Of a stretch of DNA of 64,000 nt, positions 44,329 to 54,513 are shown one piece after another (position 1 is the stretch's first letter; each line of letters opens with the position of its first letter). Made by a program: the position numbers and the translations under genes. Origin of the DNA: Candidatus Pandoraea novymonadis (lineage in GTDB: Bacteria; Pseudomonadota; Gammaproteobacteria; Burkholderiales; Burkholderiaceae); assembly GCF_003004665.1 (NCBI RefSeq), contig NZ_MUHY01000004.1, forward strand, positions 1 through 64,000, in the 5' to 3' direction. Below the pieces are notes generated by a model, which was given only the letters and a program-made list of their open reading frames with translations, ran no database searches and was not told the origin of the DNA.

Positions 44329-44936
44329 TGCATGCTTTGTAGTTGGTTTGTATTAAACGTTTTTTGAATAATGCTACGCATTTAAATGCTCGTTGGTCAT
44401 TTCTTTAAGAGTGTATAGACACACAAAGAGTAGTCGGCCACATACCACCACGTCTTAATAAGATTCCATCGATGGTATTGGTGCATTTATCTACGAGTGT
44501 CAATGTTCTATGAGGGTCGCGATTTTCCGAAGGACTGAGAAATTTATAGTTAGTGATTCGTGTGCTATTCCTCTTCGCTTTCTCAAGGGACGATTGAGAG
44601 TAACCTTTGATTTCATGGTTAGTATCAGATCATGATGTCTAATTCTTTCTAGACTTTATGTTTGTATCTTCGATATTTACTGAAGTCAGTTTCCTCATGC
44701 TCTCATTATGGAATAAGAAACATCGCTCAAAATGCGAACCGATACAAAAAATCTTTAACCTTGCCTTTACAATATTAAAGCCATTTTTGAAACGACATTT
44801 TCCAATTTAAATTGATATGATGGGCAAAATATGTTTGCTTTTGTGGTTTTTTGAAAAATTACGTAGGTTGCTTTCTCATAGCCATGGAGCATAAAAGTGG
44901 ATTACCCCCTATAATCCACTTTTACATTGATCGAGA
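44329..44936. other. 608-base gene-free gap between thiE and mlaF
   Basis: The gap is AT-rich with many stops in all frames and no protein segment that I recognise. It ends in a strong hairpin (44892-44924, listed separately) just before mlaF. In relatives thiE and mlaF are close together, so this is either a decayed gene or expanded spacer. No RNA gene was recognised. Confidence 0.45.
44892..44924. terminator. Perfect 13-base hairpin upstream of mlaF
   Basis: TAAAAGTGGATTA and TAATCCACTTTTA are perfect inverted copies around a seven-base loop (CCCCCTA). The right arm ends in TTTTA, so it could end transcripts from the thiamine operon. It lies only 12 bases before the mlaF start, so it could also shape mlaF translation, or mark a repressor site. 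Confidence 0.6.
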
Positions 44937-45767
44937 GTGTCCGTCAACGTGACTCGATTGTCTTCCGAAAATTTGCTTGAATTACACGACGTTAGCTTTC
45001 ACTATGGTGAACGGCAAATACTGTCTGGCTTGAATATGCGGATTAGCCACGGCAAAGTGGTAGCCGTGATGGGAGGGTCTGGTTGTGGAAAAACTACGTT
45101 GTTGAGGCTCATTGGTGGTCAATACCAGCCGGATGATGGTTTTGTGTACTTCCGAGGACAAGATGTAAGTAGTCTCGATCCAGCTGCGCTTCAAAAACTT
45201 CGGCGTGAAATGGGAGTACTCTTCCAGTTTGGTGCTTTGTTTGCCGACATGACTGTATTCGATAATGTTGCATTTCCAATGAGAGAGCATACCAATCTGG
45301 GTGAGGAAATGATTCGCGATCTCGTGTTGATGAAGCTGAATGCGGTTGGTTTACGGAGCGTGCGGGACCTCAAGCCATCAGAGATTTCTGGTGGTATGGC
45401 TCGCCGTGTTGCCCTTGCCCGTGCCATTGCTCTTGATCCTAAGTTTATAATGTATGACGAGCCCTTCGCCGGTCTTGATCCTATTTCGATGAGCATCACC
45501 GCAAATTTAATTCGCACACTAAACGATGCACTGGGTGCGACGTCTATTCTTGTAACCCATGATGTACGGCAGTCATTTCTGATTACAGACTACATTTATT
45601 TCATTGCCGATGGAAATATCGCAGCAGAAGGTACACCACTTGAGCTCCGTGCTTCGCAGGATCCTGTAGTACGCCGGTTTTTCGACGATAAGCTTGATGG
45701 CCCCGCCAAATTTCATTATTCAACCAAATCTATGCTGGAAGATTTTCGAATAGGAATGGATGTATGA
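44937..45767 (+). CDS. mlaF: Phospholipid transport ATP-binding protein MlaF
   Basis: MlaF is the ATPase of the MlaFEDB inner-membrane complex, which moves phospholipids between the membranes to keep outer-membrane asymmetry. It is 276 residues with Walker [10 protein letters not shown], a signature ISGGMARR (the Mla form of LSGGQ), Walker [13 protein letters not shown] and the H-loop VTHDV. The start is GTG 44937; the ribosome binding site GAGAG overlaps it and is weak. It overlaps mlaE by four bases. Confidence 0.94.
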   Translation: MSVNVTRLSSENLLELHDVSFHYGERQILSGLNMRISHGKVVAVMGGSGCGKTTLLRLIGGQYQPDDGFVYFRGQDVSSLDPAALQKLRREMGVLFQFGALFADMTVFDNVAFPMREHTNLGEEMIRDLVLMKLNAVGLRSVRDLKPSEISGGMARRVALARAIALDPKFIMYDEPFAGLDPISMSITANLIRTLNDALGATSILVTHDVRQSFLITDYIYFIADGNIAAEGTPLELRASQDPVVRRFFDDKLDGPAKFHYSTKSMLEDFRIGMDV

Positions 45768-46534
45768 TCCTGTTGTTCGCTCGACTCATCTTGACTAAGG
45801 TGTCTCATATTGGATACGCCGCACGGATCTTTCTGCGTGTCTTGTGGGCGGGTGGAGGACTGTTGCGGCGGCGTCAGTTGGTTACTGATCAAATTCATTT
45901 TGTTGGTAACTATTCTTTCTTGATTATCGCTGTATCGGGACTTTTCATCGGTTTTGTTCTAGGGTTGCAAGGCTACTATGCCTTGAATAAATATGGATCT
46001 GAACAAGCAGTGGGTCTGCTGGTAGCTCTCTCTCTTGTGCGTGAGTTGGGACCGGTGATTACTGCTTTGTTGTTTGCCGGGCGAGTAGGCACGTCGTTAG
46101 CTGCGGAAATCGGCTTAATGAAGACTGGCGAGCAGCTAATTGCGATGGAAATGATGGCGATTGATCCATTAAAACGCGTCATTGCACCCCGTTTCTGGGC
46201 CGGTGTCATTGTCATGCCATTTTTGCTTGCTATATTCTTGGTGTTTGGAATTTTCGGTAGCTACGTAGTAAATGTTCAATTGATCGGGGTCGACGAGGGT
46301 TCGTTTTGGTCGCAGATGCAAGCGGGTGTCGATATTTGGACTGATATTGCCAATGGTCTTTTTAAGAGCTTTATTTTCGGTATAGTTGTAACTTTTCTGG
46401 CGCTCTACCAAGGCTATGAAACGAAGCCTACGCCTGAAGGCGTAGCTCGTGCGACAACGCAAACTGTTGTATATGGTTCTTTAGCTGTTCTGGGGTTAGA
46501 CTTTTTGTTGACAGCATTGATGTTTAGTAATTGA
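45764..46534 (+). CDS. mlaE: Phospholipid transport permease MlaE
   Basis: MlaE is the permease of the Mla complex. It is 256 residues with five to six membrane segments and the family signature [27 protein letters not shown] with EQL following. It starts in the ATGA overlap with mlaF and is followed 18 bases later by mlaD, so the three are co-translated. Confidence 0.94.
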   Translation: MILLFARLILTKVSHIGYAARIFLRVLWAGGGLLRRRQLVTDQIHFVGNYSFLIIAVSGLFIGFVLGLQGYYALNKYGSEQAVGLLVALSLVRELGPVITALLFAGRVGTSLAAEIGLMKTGEQLIAMEMMAIDPLKRVIAPRFWAGVIVMPFLLAIFLVFGIFGSYVVNVQLIGVDEGSFWSQMQAGVDIWTDIANGLFKSFIFGIVVTFLALYQGYETKPTPEGVARATTQTVVYGSLAVLGLDFLLTALMFSN

Positions 46535-46552
46535 TTGATTTTACGATTGATA

Positions 46553-47080
46553 ATGAAAAAACACGCTCTCGATTTTTGGGTAGGAATCTTCCTGATATTT
46601 GGGATTGCTGCTTTGCTATTTCTTGCGCTCAAGGTTGGTAATATGAGTTCGTTGTCGTTTAACAGTACCTATCCAGTGAAGGTTAATTTCGATAACATCG
46701 GGAGCTTAAGGCTTCGTGCTGCTGTGAAAAGTTCGGGTGTCGTGGTGGGTCGTGTGGCATCGATCAAGTTTGATGATAAGCGCTATGTTGCCAATGTGAT
46801 CCTTGATATAGATTCACAGTATCATTTTCCGAAAGAATCTTCGGCTAAAATTTTGACGTCCGGCCTACTGGGGGAACAATATATCGGTTTAGAGCCTGGT
46901 GGGGATGACGAGATGTTGGTCGCCAACGATACCATCATGATCTCACAGTCAGCAATCGTAATTGAAGATCTAATTAGCCAGTTTCTATATAAAAAAATTG
47001 TGGATGAGGGTGGAGTGAAAAAGAGTGAAAGTGGATTGGGAGGCGTTCTTTTGGCACCAGAGGTTTCTCAGGAGAAATGA
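46553..47080 (+). CDS. mlaD: Phospholipid-binding MCE protein MlaD
   Basis: MlaD is anchored in the inner membrane and forms a hexameric ring that guides lipids. It is 175 residues: one N-terminal membrane segment (FWVGIFLIFGIAALLFLALKVG), then an MCE domain (YPVKVNFDNIGSLRLRAAVK, GVVVGRV, SGLLGEQYIGLEPGG). ATG 46553 matches the family start; the open frame extends to 46535 without support. Confidence 0.93.
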   Translation: MKKHALDFWVGIFLIFGIAALLFLALKVGNMSSLSFNSTYPVKVNFDNIGSLRLRAAVKSSGVVVGRVASIKFDDKRYVANVILDIDSQYHFPKESSAKILTSGLLGEQYIGLEPGGDDEMLVANDTIMISQSAIVIEDLISQFLYKKIVDEGGVKKSESGLGGVLLAPEVSQEK

Positions 47081-47086
47081 AGGAAA

Positions 47087-47902
47087 ATGGCTCGTTTCCA
47101 TTGCGCTGCAGTATGTGTGTTTGCTACTCTTAGCTTTGCTGGGTGTGCCTCAATCACTAACCCGAATCCTGCTGATCCGATCGAAGGATTTAATCGGGCC
47201 ATTTTTCAGTTTAACGATGGTTTAGACCGAGCTGTACTTACTCCTGTTGCTAAAGGTTATCGTTTTGTGATGCCAAAACCTGTACGTATAGCGATTACCA
47301 ACTTCTTTTCGAACATTGGGGATGTTTGTAATGTTGCGAATAGTTTTCTGCAGCTTGATATTGCGGCCGCTGCTCAGGATTTGATGCGTTTGACAATCAA
47401 TACAGTTTTTGGCGTGGGTGGATTGGTTGATTTTGCCACGCCAGCTGGTTTGCCTAAAAACACCCAGGACCTTGGTTTGACCCTTGGTAAATGGGGTATA
47501 CCTTCTGGTCCATACCTTTTGCTCCCGATTCTTGGGCCTACTACTGTGCGTGATCTGGCCGGTCTTGCTAGTAATGTATATATCGATCCGATGACTTACG
47601 TTAGTTCGGAATGGGTTAGATACGGACTCTATGGGCAACGAGCACTTAACACACGAGCTAATTTTCTCGAAGTTTCTGATCTATTATCTGCTGTTGCGTT
47701 GGATCGTTACTCGTTTGTTCGCGATACTTATTTGCAACGGCGCCGCTATTTGATCGGTGAGAAATTCGCAAATGGACAAATGCCGCCGAATTATGACGAT
47801 GATGCGTTGGAAATTGATGTGCCTGTTGTCCTATCTAATGAGGAAGAAACACAGTCTCCAGCAATCGATGTGCCAGTGAAGGTAGAGTTGCCTTCACGAT
47901 GA
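47087..47902 (+). CDS. mlaA: Outer-membrane lipoprotein MlaA (VacJ)
   Basis: MlaA removes misplaced phospholipid from the outer leaflet and passes it to MlaC. It is 271 residues with a lipobox ending at C20 (LSFAGC) and the MlaA domain (DPIEGFNRAIFQFNDGLD, DLGLTLGKWGIPSGPYLLLPILGP). The acidic C-terminal tail after about residue 225 is not conserved. It follows mlaD by six bases. Having mlaA inside the mlaFED operon is the betaproteobacterial arrangement. Confidence 0.93.
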   Translation: MARFHCAAVCVFATLSFAGCASITNPNPADPIEGFNRAIFQFNDGLDRAVLTPVAKGYRFVMPKPVRIAITNFFSNIGDVCNVANSFLQLDIAAAAQDLMRLTINTVFGVGGLVDFATPAGLPKNTQDLGLTLGKWGIPSGPYLLLPILGPTTVRDLAGLASNVYIDPMTYVSSEWVRYGLYGQRALNTRANFLEVSDLLSAVALDRYSFVRDTYLQRRRYLIGEKFANGQMPPNYDDDALEIDVPVVLSNEEETQSPAIDVPVKVELPSR

Positions 47903-48016
47903 AGTTTATCTTTGCGGGAGAATATTTTACAAAAAAAGAATAAGTATTCTATGGAATAAATGTTACAGCTGGCGAGAGCTCAACAAACCTGGAACATACA
48001 CAAAAGGGATATAGTG

Positions 48017-48637
48017 ATGACTAAGAGGTTTTTGGATGCTTCTATTGTAGTGTTCATGGTATTTTTTGGCATTGCGGCTGTTGCCCACGAAATGCAAGCG
48101 CCGGATGCTCTTGTTAAACAAACTGTCCGAGAAATCTTGGTGGCAGCGAAAACCGATTTGGCTTTTGGGCGTGGTGATCTGGATCAGATCACTACTTTTG
48201 TTGAAAAAAGGATCATGCCGCAGACTGATTTTGAGCGTGCGACGAAGCTGGCGATGGGACGTAATTGGCAATTGGCCTCGAAATCACAGCAGCAGCAAAT
48301 TACGGAACAGTTCAAGCATTTACTGGTACGCACTTATTCTGGCGTTATCGCACAAATTCGTGATCAACAGGTTTTTTTTAAATCCTATCGTGGTCATCCA
48401 TCGGATATGGATGCAGTTATTTACACGGAAGTCCTCAATAACAGCCAACCAATTCAGATTAACTATCGTTTGACTAAGACCCCGGTTGGCTGGAAAGTTT
48501 ACGATATCAATGTGATGGGGGCATGGTTGATCGAGGCATATCGCGGACAATTTGCTGCTAAGGTAAATAGTGGGGGTGTTGATGGACTCATCAATTTTTT
48601 GGTTGATTGTAATCAACGGTTCTTATCTGGTAAGTAA
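48017..48637 (+). CDS. mlaC: Periplasmic phospholipid shuttle MlaC
   Basis: MlaC carries lipid between MlaA and MlaD through the periplasm. It is 206 residues with a signal peptide (VVFMVFFGIAAVAHE) and a Tol_Tol_Ttg2 domain (KTPVGWKVYDINVMGAWLIEAYR). The ATG at 48017 is chosen for AAAAGGG at 48003-48008; the open frame extends to 47960 without a signal sequence. It lies directly before mlaB. Confidence 0.93.
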   Translation: MTKRFLDASIVVFMVFFGIAAVAHEMQAPDALVKQTVREILVAAKTDLAFGRGDLDQITTFVEKRIMPQTDFERATKLAMGRNWQLASKSQQQQITEQFKHLLVRTYSGVIAQIRDQQVFFKSYRGHPSDMDAVIYTEVLNNSQPIQINYRLTKTPVGWKVYDINVMGAWLIEAYRGQFAAKVNSGGVDGLINFLVDCNQRFLSGK

Positions 48638-48643
48638 TATACT

Positions 48644-48907
48644 ATGTTCGCGCTTCAAGCCAAAATAACGGTAGATAGTGCTCAGGGAGCACTATCTGAT
48701 GCTATTGCGAGTGTCGATATGGGTGAGACGGAGGTAGATTGTGACGGGATAATTGATTTTGATTCGTCGGCCTTGGCTGTTCTCATCGCTTTGCGGCGGC
48801 ATGCGGTTCATCGTGGTATATCTTTAGAATTCATCAACTTGCCCAGAATGCTCGTGAGCTTGGCTACGGTCTACGGGATTGATTGTCTGGTAGCTGGAGG
48901 AAATTGA
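48644..48907 (+). CDS. mlaB: STAS-domain protein MlaB
   Basis: MlaB is the small cytosolic STAS subunit that stabilises the MlaFE complex. It is 87 residues with the STAS core IDFDSSALAVLIALRRHA, including the conserved D-S-S-A. A 221-base spacer with nothing recognised follows. Confidence 0.9.
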   Translation: MFALQAKITVDSAQGALSDAIASVDMGETEVDCDGIIDFDSSALAVLIALRRHAVHRGISLEFINLPRMLVSLATVYGIDCLVAGGN

Positions 48908-49128
48908 TGAAGTTATTTTTCTGCTATAGCTTTAAATCTTTCTTTATGATCTCAGGATTTTCGACCGTCTTTTTAGCTAATTTTTTTATTTTTGTTCGAT
49001 GAACGTCCGTTGGTTGTGCGAGAATGTACGCACATTAAGCAAAGTACACATCAGTGATGGTGCTCTTGGTTTTAAAATTTTGATGTTCTTTCGTCCCTAT
49101 AGAGTGACGAGCGCATAGCATATTCTCC

Positions 49129-50085
49129 ATGGCAGCTATTGAAATCCGTCACGTTAAAAAACGATATGCCGCGTCGCACGCGCTTAAAGGCATCAATTTT
49201 GCGATCGAGGAGGGAGAATTTTTTGGCTTGCTTGGTCCGAACGGTGCTGGTAAGACGACGCTGATTAGCATTCTTGCTAGTTTGGTCCGTGCAGATTCGG
49301 GTACCGTTAGCGTACTCGGTCACGATGTGGTGCGTGACTACCGTATGGCACGTCGCAAACTTGGCATTGTGCCCCAAGAAATTGTGTTTGATCCCTTCTT
49401 TTCTGTACGTGAGACATTGCATATTCAGTCAGGTTATTTCGGCCTTCGGAAAAACCATGATTGGATAGATGAAATTATGACTAACCTTGATTTGATGGAC
49501 AAGGCTAATCTCAATATGCGTCAGCTCTCGGGTGGGATGAAGCGTCGTGTGTTGGTGGCTCAAGCCTTGGTGCATCGTCCCCCTGTTATAGTACTTGATG
49601 AGCCGACTGCCGGTGTTGATGTTGAGCTGCGTCAACTGCTTTGGAAGTTCATTACGCGTCTTAATCGTGAAGGGCATACTATTGTACTTACAACACATTA
49701 TCTTGAAGAGGCACAGGCTTTGTGTGATCGCATTGCTATGCTAAAGAAGGGCGAATTGGTTGCGCTTGAACGAACTGGTAGTTTGCTGAAACGATTTGCT
49801 GGTATGCGTCTCGTCTTGCGTTTTTCGCACGGAACGTTGCCTCCCACATTACATTCACGAATAATTGACCATTCAGAGGTTGGCGGAACTCAATTCTCAT
49901 TGAGACTGGCTAACGCAAATGAAGTTGAACCAATTCTTGCAGCTTGTTGCGCTAACGGCTGTGCGATTGAGGACATAGAGATTCGGAAAACCGATCTAGA
50001 GGATGTTTTCCTGCAAATTATGAGTGACCCAAAGTCGGGTATTGAGAGTGAGTCTTCGAAACATTTGACGGTGGCGGTATCATGA
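49129..50085 (+). CDS. ABC transporter ATP-binding protein (YadG/CcmA-like)
   Basis: An ABC-2-type exporter ATPase of 318 residues. Walker A is GPNGAGKTT, the signature LSGGMKRR, Walker B VIVLDEPTAGVD and the H-loop TTHYLEEA. The C-terminal 90 residues are a typical extension of this group. It overlaps the next gene by four bases. In Burkholderia the pair always sits between mlaB and the bolA-like gene. The substrate is unknown; a link to envelope lipid or polysaccharide is only suggested by position. Confidence 0.9.
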   Translation: MAAIEIRHVKKRYAASHALKGINFAIEEGEFFGLLGPNGAGKTTLISILASLVRADSGTVSVLGHDVVRDYRMARRKLGIVPQEIVFDPFFSVRETLHIQSGYFGLRKNHDWIDEIMTNLDLMDKANLNMRQLSGGMKRRVLVAQALVHRPPVIVLDEPTAGVDVELRQLLWKFITRLNREGHTIVLTTHYLEEAQALCDRIAMLKKGELVALERTGSLLKRFAGMRLVLRFSHGTLPPTLHSRIIDHSEVGGTQFSLRLANANEVEPILAACCANGCAIEDIEIRKTDLEDVFLQIMSDPKSGIESESSKHLTVAVS

Positions 50086-50837
50086 TTGGTTTGCGTACTT
50101 TGTTTTACAAAGAAGTGCTACGTTTCTGGAAGGTTGGTTTACAAACTGTAGGGGCTCCTGTTCTGACCTCGCTGCTCTATCTAACGATCTTTGGGCATAT
50201 GCTTGAAGATAGGGTGAAAGTATATGAACAGATTGCCTACACGTCTTTCCTTGTGCCGGGCCTTGTCATGATGAGCGTGTTGCAAAATGCATTTGCAAAC
50301 AGCTCATCATCACTTATTCAGTCGAAGATTACCGGCAATCTGGTTTTTGTATTGTTGCCTCCGTTATCACATTGGGAAATTTTTCTTGGTTATGTGCTTG
50401 CTGCTGTGGTGAGGGGTATTGTAGTTGGTACAGGTGTTTTGCTGGTAACGGGGAGCTTTACCCATTTGTTGTTCGTGGCGCCATGGTGGAGTTTCTTGTT
50501 CGCATTTCTTGGAGCGGCTATTTTAGGTACTTTGGGATTGATTGCTGGTATCTGGGCAGATAAATTCGATCAGCTCGCGACGTTTCAGAATTTTTTGATC
50601 GTGCCTGCAACGTTTTTGGCGGGTGTTTTTTATTCGATTCATTCGCTGCCACAATTGTGGCAGACTGTATCCCATATTAATCCATTTTTTTATATGATTG
50701 ATGGTTTTCGCTATGGGTGTTTCGGTGTTTCGGACGTTTCTCCAAACATTAGTCTGATGATTATGATTCTTACGCTTACTGTGCTGACGACGGTTGCTAT
50801 TTCATTATTGCGCTGTGGATATAAGCTGCGTCATTGA
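50082..50837 (+). CDS. ABC-2 type transporter permease (YadH-like)
   Basis: The membrane partner of the preceding ATPase: 251 residues, six hydrophobic segments, and the ABC-2 signature near the C-terminus (PATFLAGVFYSIHSLPQLWQ). The start overlaps the ATPase stop (ATGA), so the two are coupled. Substrate unknown. Confidence 0.9.
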   Translation: MIGLRTLFYKEVLRFWKVGLQTVGAPVLTSLLYLTIFGHMLEDRVKVYEQIAYTSFLVPGLVMMSVLQNAFANSSSSLIQSKITGNLVFVLLPPLSHWEIFLGYVLAAVVRGIVVGTGVLLVTGSFTHLLFVAPWWSFLFAFLGAAILGTLGLIAGIWADKFDQLATFQNFLIVPATFLAGVFYSIHSLPQLWQTVSHINPFFYMIDGFRYGCFGVSDVSPNISLMIMILTLTVLTTVAISLLRCGYKLRH

Positions 50838-50855
50838 AACGATATAGGAGAGGTT

Positions 50856-51095
50856 ATGCTGCCTACCCCTGAAAAAATTAAACAATATATTGAGTCTGGT
50901 CTGGTATGTGAGCACGTCACAGTGGAGGGTGATGGTCAGCATTTTTTTGCTACGATCGTTAGTGCTGAATTTGAAGGTCGACCATTGATTCAGCGGCATC
51001 AGCTCGTTTATGGCGTGTTAGGAGACCGTATGAAAGCAGAGATTCATGCACTATCGATGAAGACGTTGACCCCGTTCGAGTATCAGATACAGTGA
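50856..51095 (+). CDS. BolA family protein (IbaG-like)
   Basis: A 79-residue BolA/IbaG protein; the family partners monothiol glutaredoxins in iron-sulfur cluster handling. The class signature is present: VTVEGDGQHFFATIVSAEFEG and RHQLVYGVLGDRMKAEIHALS. TAGGAGAGG precedes the ATG. In relatives murA comes next, but here only 124 bases separate it from hisG. Confidence 0.9.
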   Translation: MLPTPEKIKQYIESGLVCEHVTVEGDGQHFFATIVSAEFEGRPLIQRHQLVYGVLGDRMKAEIHALSMKTLTPFEYQIQ

Positions 51096-51219
51096 TTTAA
51101 CAAAGTCGGCATATTGATGTCAGCACTTTTCGTGATTGCGGCTATTGTTAACTGCTTTCCAGCCACCTACTGTCTGCGCGTATATTTTTTATATTCTTGC
51201 GCAGTAGGGAAGAGTTTCT

Positions 51220-51930
51220 ATGAGTATGACTAATTCCGTGATTCCGATAACCGGTAATCGTATGAGCGCCAAGCTACTAAACCAACCACTTACACTCGCT
51301 TTATCAAAAGGGCGTATTTTTACTGAAACGTTGTCGCTACTGGCTGCTGCCGGTATTGAGGTGACAGAAGATCCTGAGACTTCCCGTAAGTTAATTTTAT
51401 CTACGAGTGATCCGAATCTACGGGTCATTACTGTTCGTGCTACCGATGTGCCAACGTATGTGCAGTACGGTGCCGCCGACTTTGGAGTAGCTGGTAAGGA
51501 TGTTCTCATAGAACATAGTGGTGCCGGTTTGTATCAATTAGTCGATTTGAATATTGCGCAATGCCGCATGTCTGTTGCCGTCCATCAAGGGTTTGATTAT
51601 AAAAATGCAGTGTGTCAAGGTGCTCGCCTGAGGGTAGCCACCAAGTATGTGCAGACCGCCATGGAGCATTTTGCAGCAAAGGGAGTACACGTGGATTTGA
51701 TAAAGCTTTACGGATCAATGGAACTTGGTCCCTTGGTTGGGCTGTCTGATGCAATTGTTGATTTGGTAAGCACTGGTGGTACGCTTCGTGCTAATAATTT
51801 GGTTGAAGTGGAGGAAATCATGGAGGTTTCCTCTCGCCTAGTAGTGAATCAAGCCGCGTTGAAACTTAAGCGTGAATCCTTGCAGCCAATTCTCGAAGCA
51901 TTTGAACGTGCTTCGGTGACTCACGTTTAA
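51220..51930 (+). CDS. hisG: ATP phosphoribosyltransferase (short form)
   Basis: HisG makes the first histidine intermediate from ATP and PRPP. It is 236 residues, the short form that lacks the C-terminal regulatory domain and needs HisZ, which is not in this window. Motifs [22 protein letters not shown] and the PRPP loop [19 protein letters not shown]-type segment are present. AGGGAAGAG before ATG 51220 supports this start; ATG 51262 would give the commoner 222-residue form. First gene of the his cluster. Confidence 0.94.
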   Translation: MSMTNSVIPITGNRMSAKLLNQPLTLALSKGRIFTETLSLLAAAGIEVTEDPETSRKLILSTSDPNLRVITVRATDVPTYVQYGAADFGVAGKDVLIEHSGAGLYQLVDLNIAQCRMSVAVHQGFDYKNAVCQGARLRVATKYVQTAMEHFAAKGVHVDLIKLYGSMELGPLVGLSDAIVDLVSTGGTLRANNLVEVEEIMEVSSRLVVNQAALKLKRESLQPILEAFERASVTHV

Positions 51931-51958
51931 TGTTTAATACTAGAACTAGACTAGACGT

Positions 51959-53281
51959 ATGAAACTCAATATTCGAAAATTGGATTCAACAGCAACGGAT
52001 TTTTTATTTCAATTGCGTGAGGTTCTCGCATTTGAAGCCAGTGAAGATGCTACGATTGATCGTATTGCGGGAGAGATCTTGGCGGATGTCAAGTTGCGCG
52101 GTGATGTTGCTGTAGTTGAATACACCAATCATTTCGATCGTCTAAACGTAAAAAGTATGGATGAGCTTGAGTTGCCTATGGGGTCGCTTAGTGCTGTGCT
52201 TGAGGTTTTGGAACCTAAATGCCGTACGGCGCTGGAGGTGGCGGCCGCACGCGTCCGAGCTTATCATGAGAAGCAACGTGTAGAATGTGGAACTCATAGC
52301 TGGAAATATACCGAATCAGATGGTACAGTTCTAGGCCAGAAATTAACGCCTATCGATCGCGTCGGTATTTACGTCCCCGGCGGCAAGGCCGCGTACCCTT
52401 CATCCGTATTGATGAATGCCATACCTGCACGTGTGGCCGGTGTCAAGGAGATCGTTATGGTAGTTCCGACACCTAATGGCGTACAGAACCCATTGTTACT
52501 GGCAGCGGCCCATATTTCAGGTGTTGACCGCATTTTCACGATCGGAGGTGCTCAGGCGGTGGGGGCTTTGGCTTATGGTACGCACACTGTACCTGGCGTT
52601 GATAAGATCGTGGGGCCAGGTAATGCATTCGTGGCGGCTGCAAAACGTCGTGTTTTCGGGAAGATTGGTATTGACATGATTGCTGGGCCATCGGAAATCC
52701 TTATCATCTGTGATGGTTCTACTAATCCGGATTGGGTGGCTATGGACTTATTCTCACAGGCTGAACATGATGAGTTGGCACAGTCAATCCTACTAAGCTC
52801 AGATGCTACTTTTATCGAAAAAGTACAGACGTCACTTGATCGCCAGATTGGCGATATGCCACGTAGAGACGTAATTGCTGCTTCCTTGCAAGGACGTGGT
52901 GCACTGGTGAAAGTCCGTGACATGGACGAGGCCTGTGATATAGCAAACTTTATTGCACCGGAGCATTTAGAGATTTCGTCTGAAACTCCACAATTTTGGG
53001 CAGATAAGATTCGTCATGCAGGTGCGATCTTCTTGGGACGTTACACCAGTGAGAGCTTGGGTGATTACTGTGCTGGTCCGAACCATGTCCTGCCCACCTC
53101 GCGTACTGCACGGTTTTCATCGCCGCTTGGTGTATATGATTTTGTCAAGCGATCAAGTATTATCGAAGTCAGTGAACAGGGTGCACAGATGCTTGGAGAG
53201 ATTGCTGCTGAACTCGCTTATGGCGAGGGTTTGCAAGCCCATGCGATGAGTGCCAAGTACCGTATCCGAAAAGTCTCGTAG
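51959..53281 (+). CDS. hisD: Histidinol dehydrogenase
   Basis: HisD carries out the last two steps, histidinol to histidine, with NAD and zinc. It is 440 residues. The catalytic and zinc-binding regions are seen: [55 protein letters not shown] and [13 protein letters not shown]. Full length. Confidence 0.96.
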   Translation: MKLNIRKLDSTATDFLFQLREVLAFEASEDATIDRIAGEILADVKLRGDVAVVEYTNHFDRLNVKSMDELELPMGSLSAVLEVLEPKCRTALEVAAARVRAYHEKQRVECGTHSWKYTESDGTVLGQKLTPIDRVGIYVPGGKAAYPSSVLMNAIPARVAGVKEIVMVVPTPNGVQNPLLLAAAHISGVDRIFTIGGAQAVGALAYGTHTVPGVDKIVGPGNAFVAAAKRRVFGKIGIDMIAGPSEILIICDGSTNPDWVAMDLFSQAEHDELAQSILLSSDATFIEKVQTSLDRQIGDMPRRDVIAASLQGRGALVKVRDMDEACDIANFIAPEHLEISSETPQFWADKIRHAGAIFLGRYTSESLGDYCAGPNHVLPTSRTARFSSPLGVYDFVKRSSIIEVSEQGAQMLGEIAAELAYGEGLQAHAMSAKYRIRKVS

Positions 53282-53389
53282 GGTAGAGCATTCTCGATAA
53301 GCGTCTATCGGATAGATTATTTTCCAGAATTATGGTGGAGAAACTATTGAAAAATATAGAAATTTGATGAACGTGAAATTTTTGGTGTT

Positions 53390-53640
53390 GCAAAGCGAAA
53401 TGTGATGGGTGTATCTATTAAAGTTATTTGCAGATGCGTTTTGCGGTGTTGTTTTGGATTCTGTAATATCAGGACTTCTGGAGTTATGTTATTTAGGTGT
53501 GGGCTTTATCGGTATGTCGTTAAATGTTATTCTTAGCCTAAGTGTTTCAGATTGGGTCGCGCTTTGTGGTGATTTTTAGAATTCTATCGATGCGAAAGCT
53601 TCAAACTCGGTCTAGCAGGTATGCGTTCAGCTTGTGTCGA
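53390..53640 (+). pseudogene. hisC: Decayed hisC (histidinol-phosphate aminotransferase)
   Basis: In relatives hisC lies between hisD and hisB. Here the 548-base gap (53282-53829) has no open gene but keeps hisC fragments in the right order: RNVMGV (53396-53413; family R-A-VMGVP), VLDSV (family VLAPV, near 53450), GFIGMSLNVILSLS (53502-53543; family EFVGVPLNADLTLD), and MRK then, two bases out of frame, KLGLAGMR (53603-53626), which is the PLP-lysine motif SKLGLAGIR. The distance between the last two is far shorter than in an intact gene, so much has been deleted. The rest of the gap is unrecognised. Alignment is from memory of the family. Confidence 0.82.
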
Positions 53641-53829
53641 GATGCTTTTTTGATGGATTGGTTAAAAAATTGCGCAGAATAGATATTTTTTGTTTGGTTG
53701 TTTGCGTACAGCCGGTAGTTGGAGTGGCTCTCTAAAGAGAAACATTGGTCGAGGTTACGACTTCGGTTTTTTGGGGTAGGTTTTCAATCTAGACAGAAGC
53801 CGGCCTTCAACGATATTGAAGAGAACATC

Positions 53830-54417
53830 ATGCGTATTGCGGAAGTGGTTCGCGACACCAGCGAAACGCAAATAAGAGTTAAGATAGACCTAGATGGCTC
53901 GGGCCAAAAGCATCTTGATACTGGCGTGCCTTTTTTGGATCATATGCTTGATCAAATTGCTAGACATGGCTTGATTGATATGGAAATAACGGCGAAGGGG
54001 GATATACATATCGACGATCATCATACTGTGGAAGATGTTGGAATTACGTTTGGTATGGCTGTAGCAAAGGCGGTTGGAGATAAAAAGGGTCTTGTTCGCT
54101 ATGGTCACAGCTATGTTCCTCTTGATGAGGCGCTGTCTAGGGTAGTTATCGATTTTTCTGGGCGTCCGGGACTCGAGTTCCATGTTCCTTTCACTCGTGC
54201 ACGTGTTGGTAACTTCGACGTTGATTTGTTCATTGAGTTTTTTCGTGGCTTTGTCAATCATGCGCACGTAACCGTGCATATAGATAATTTGCGAAGCATC
54301 AATGTTCATCATCAATGTGAGACGGTGTTCAAGGCTTTTGGACGGGCACTTCGTATGGCGACTGAGATCGATCGACGTGCGGCCGGTGTTGTGCCGTCGA
54401 CGAAGGGAAGCCTGTAG
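53830..54417 (+). CDS. hisB: Imidazoleglycerol-phosphate dehydratase
   Basis: HisB dehydrates IGP to imidazole acetol phosphate; this is the short monofunctional form of 195 residues. The manganese-binding motifs are [25 protein letters not shown] and the later [18 protein letters not shown] 53830 ([17 protein letters not shown]) is the family start; the long frame back to 53719 runs into the hisC wreckage. Confidence 0.96.
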   Translation: MRIAEVVRDTSETQIRVKIDLDGSGQKHLDTGVPFLDHMLDQIARHGLIDMEITAKGDIHIDDHHTVEDVGITFGMAVAKAVGDKKGLVRYGHSYVPLDEALSRVVIDFSGRPGLEFHVPFTRARVGNFDVDLFIEFFRGFVNHAHVTVHIDNLRSINVHHQCETVFKAFGRALRMATEIDRRAAGVVPSTKGSL

Positions 54418-54513
54418 GCACTTTTATACCGAACTTTTAACAAAATACATGGCGCTCCCACGGTTGATAAACCGCTGATTGCGTTCTTTGCAACTTCCCT
54501 GAGAAAAACTTTC

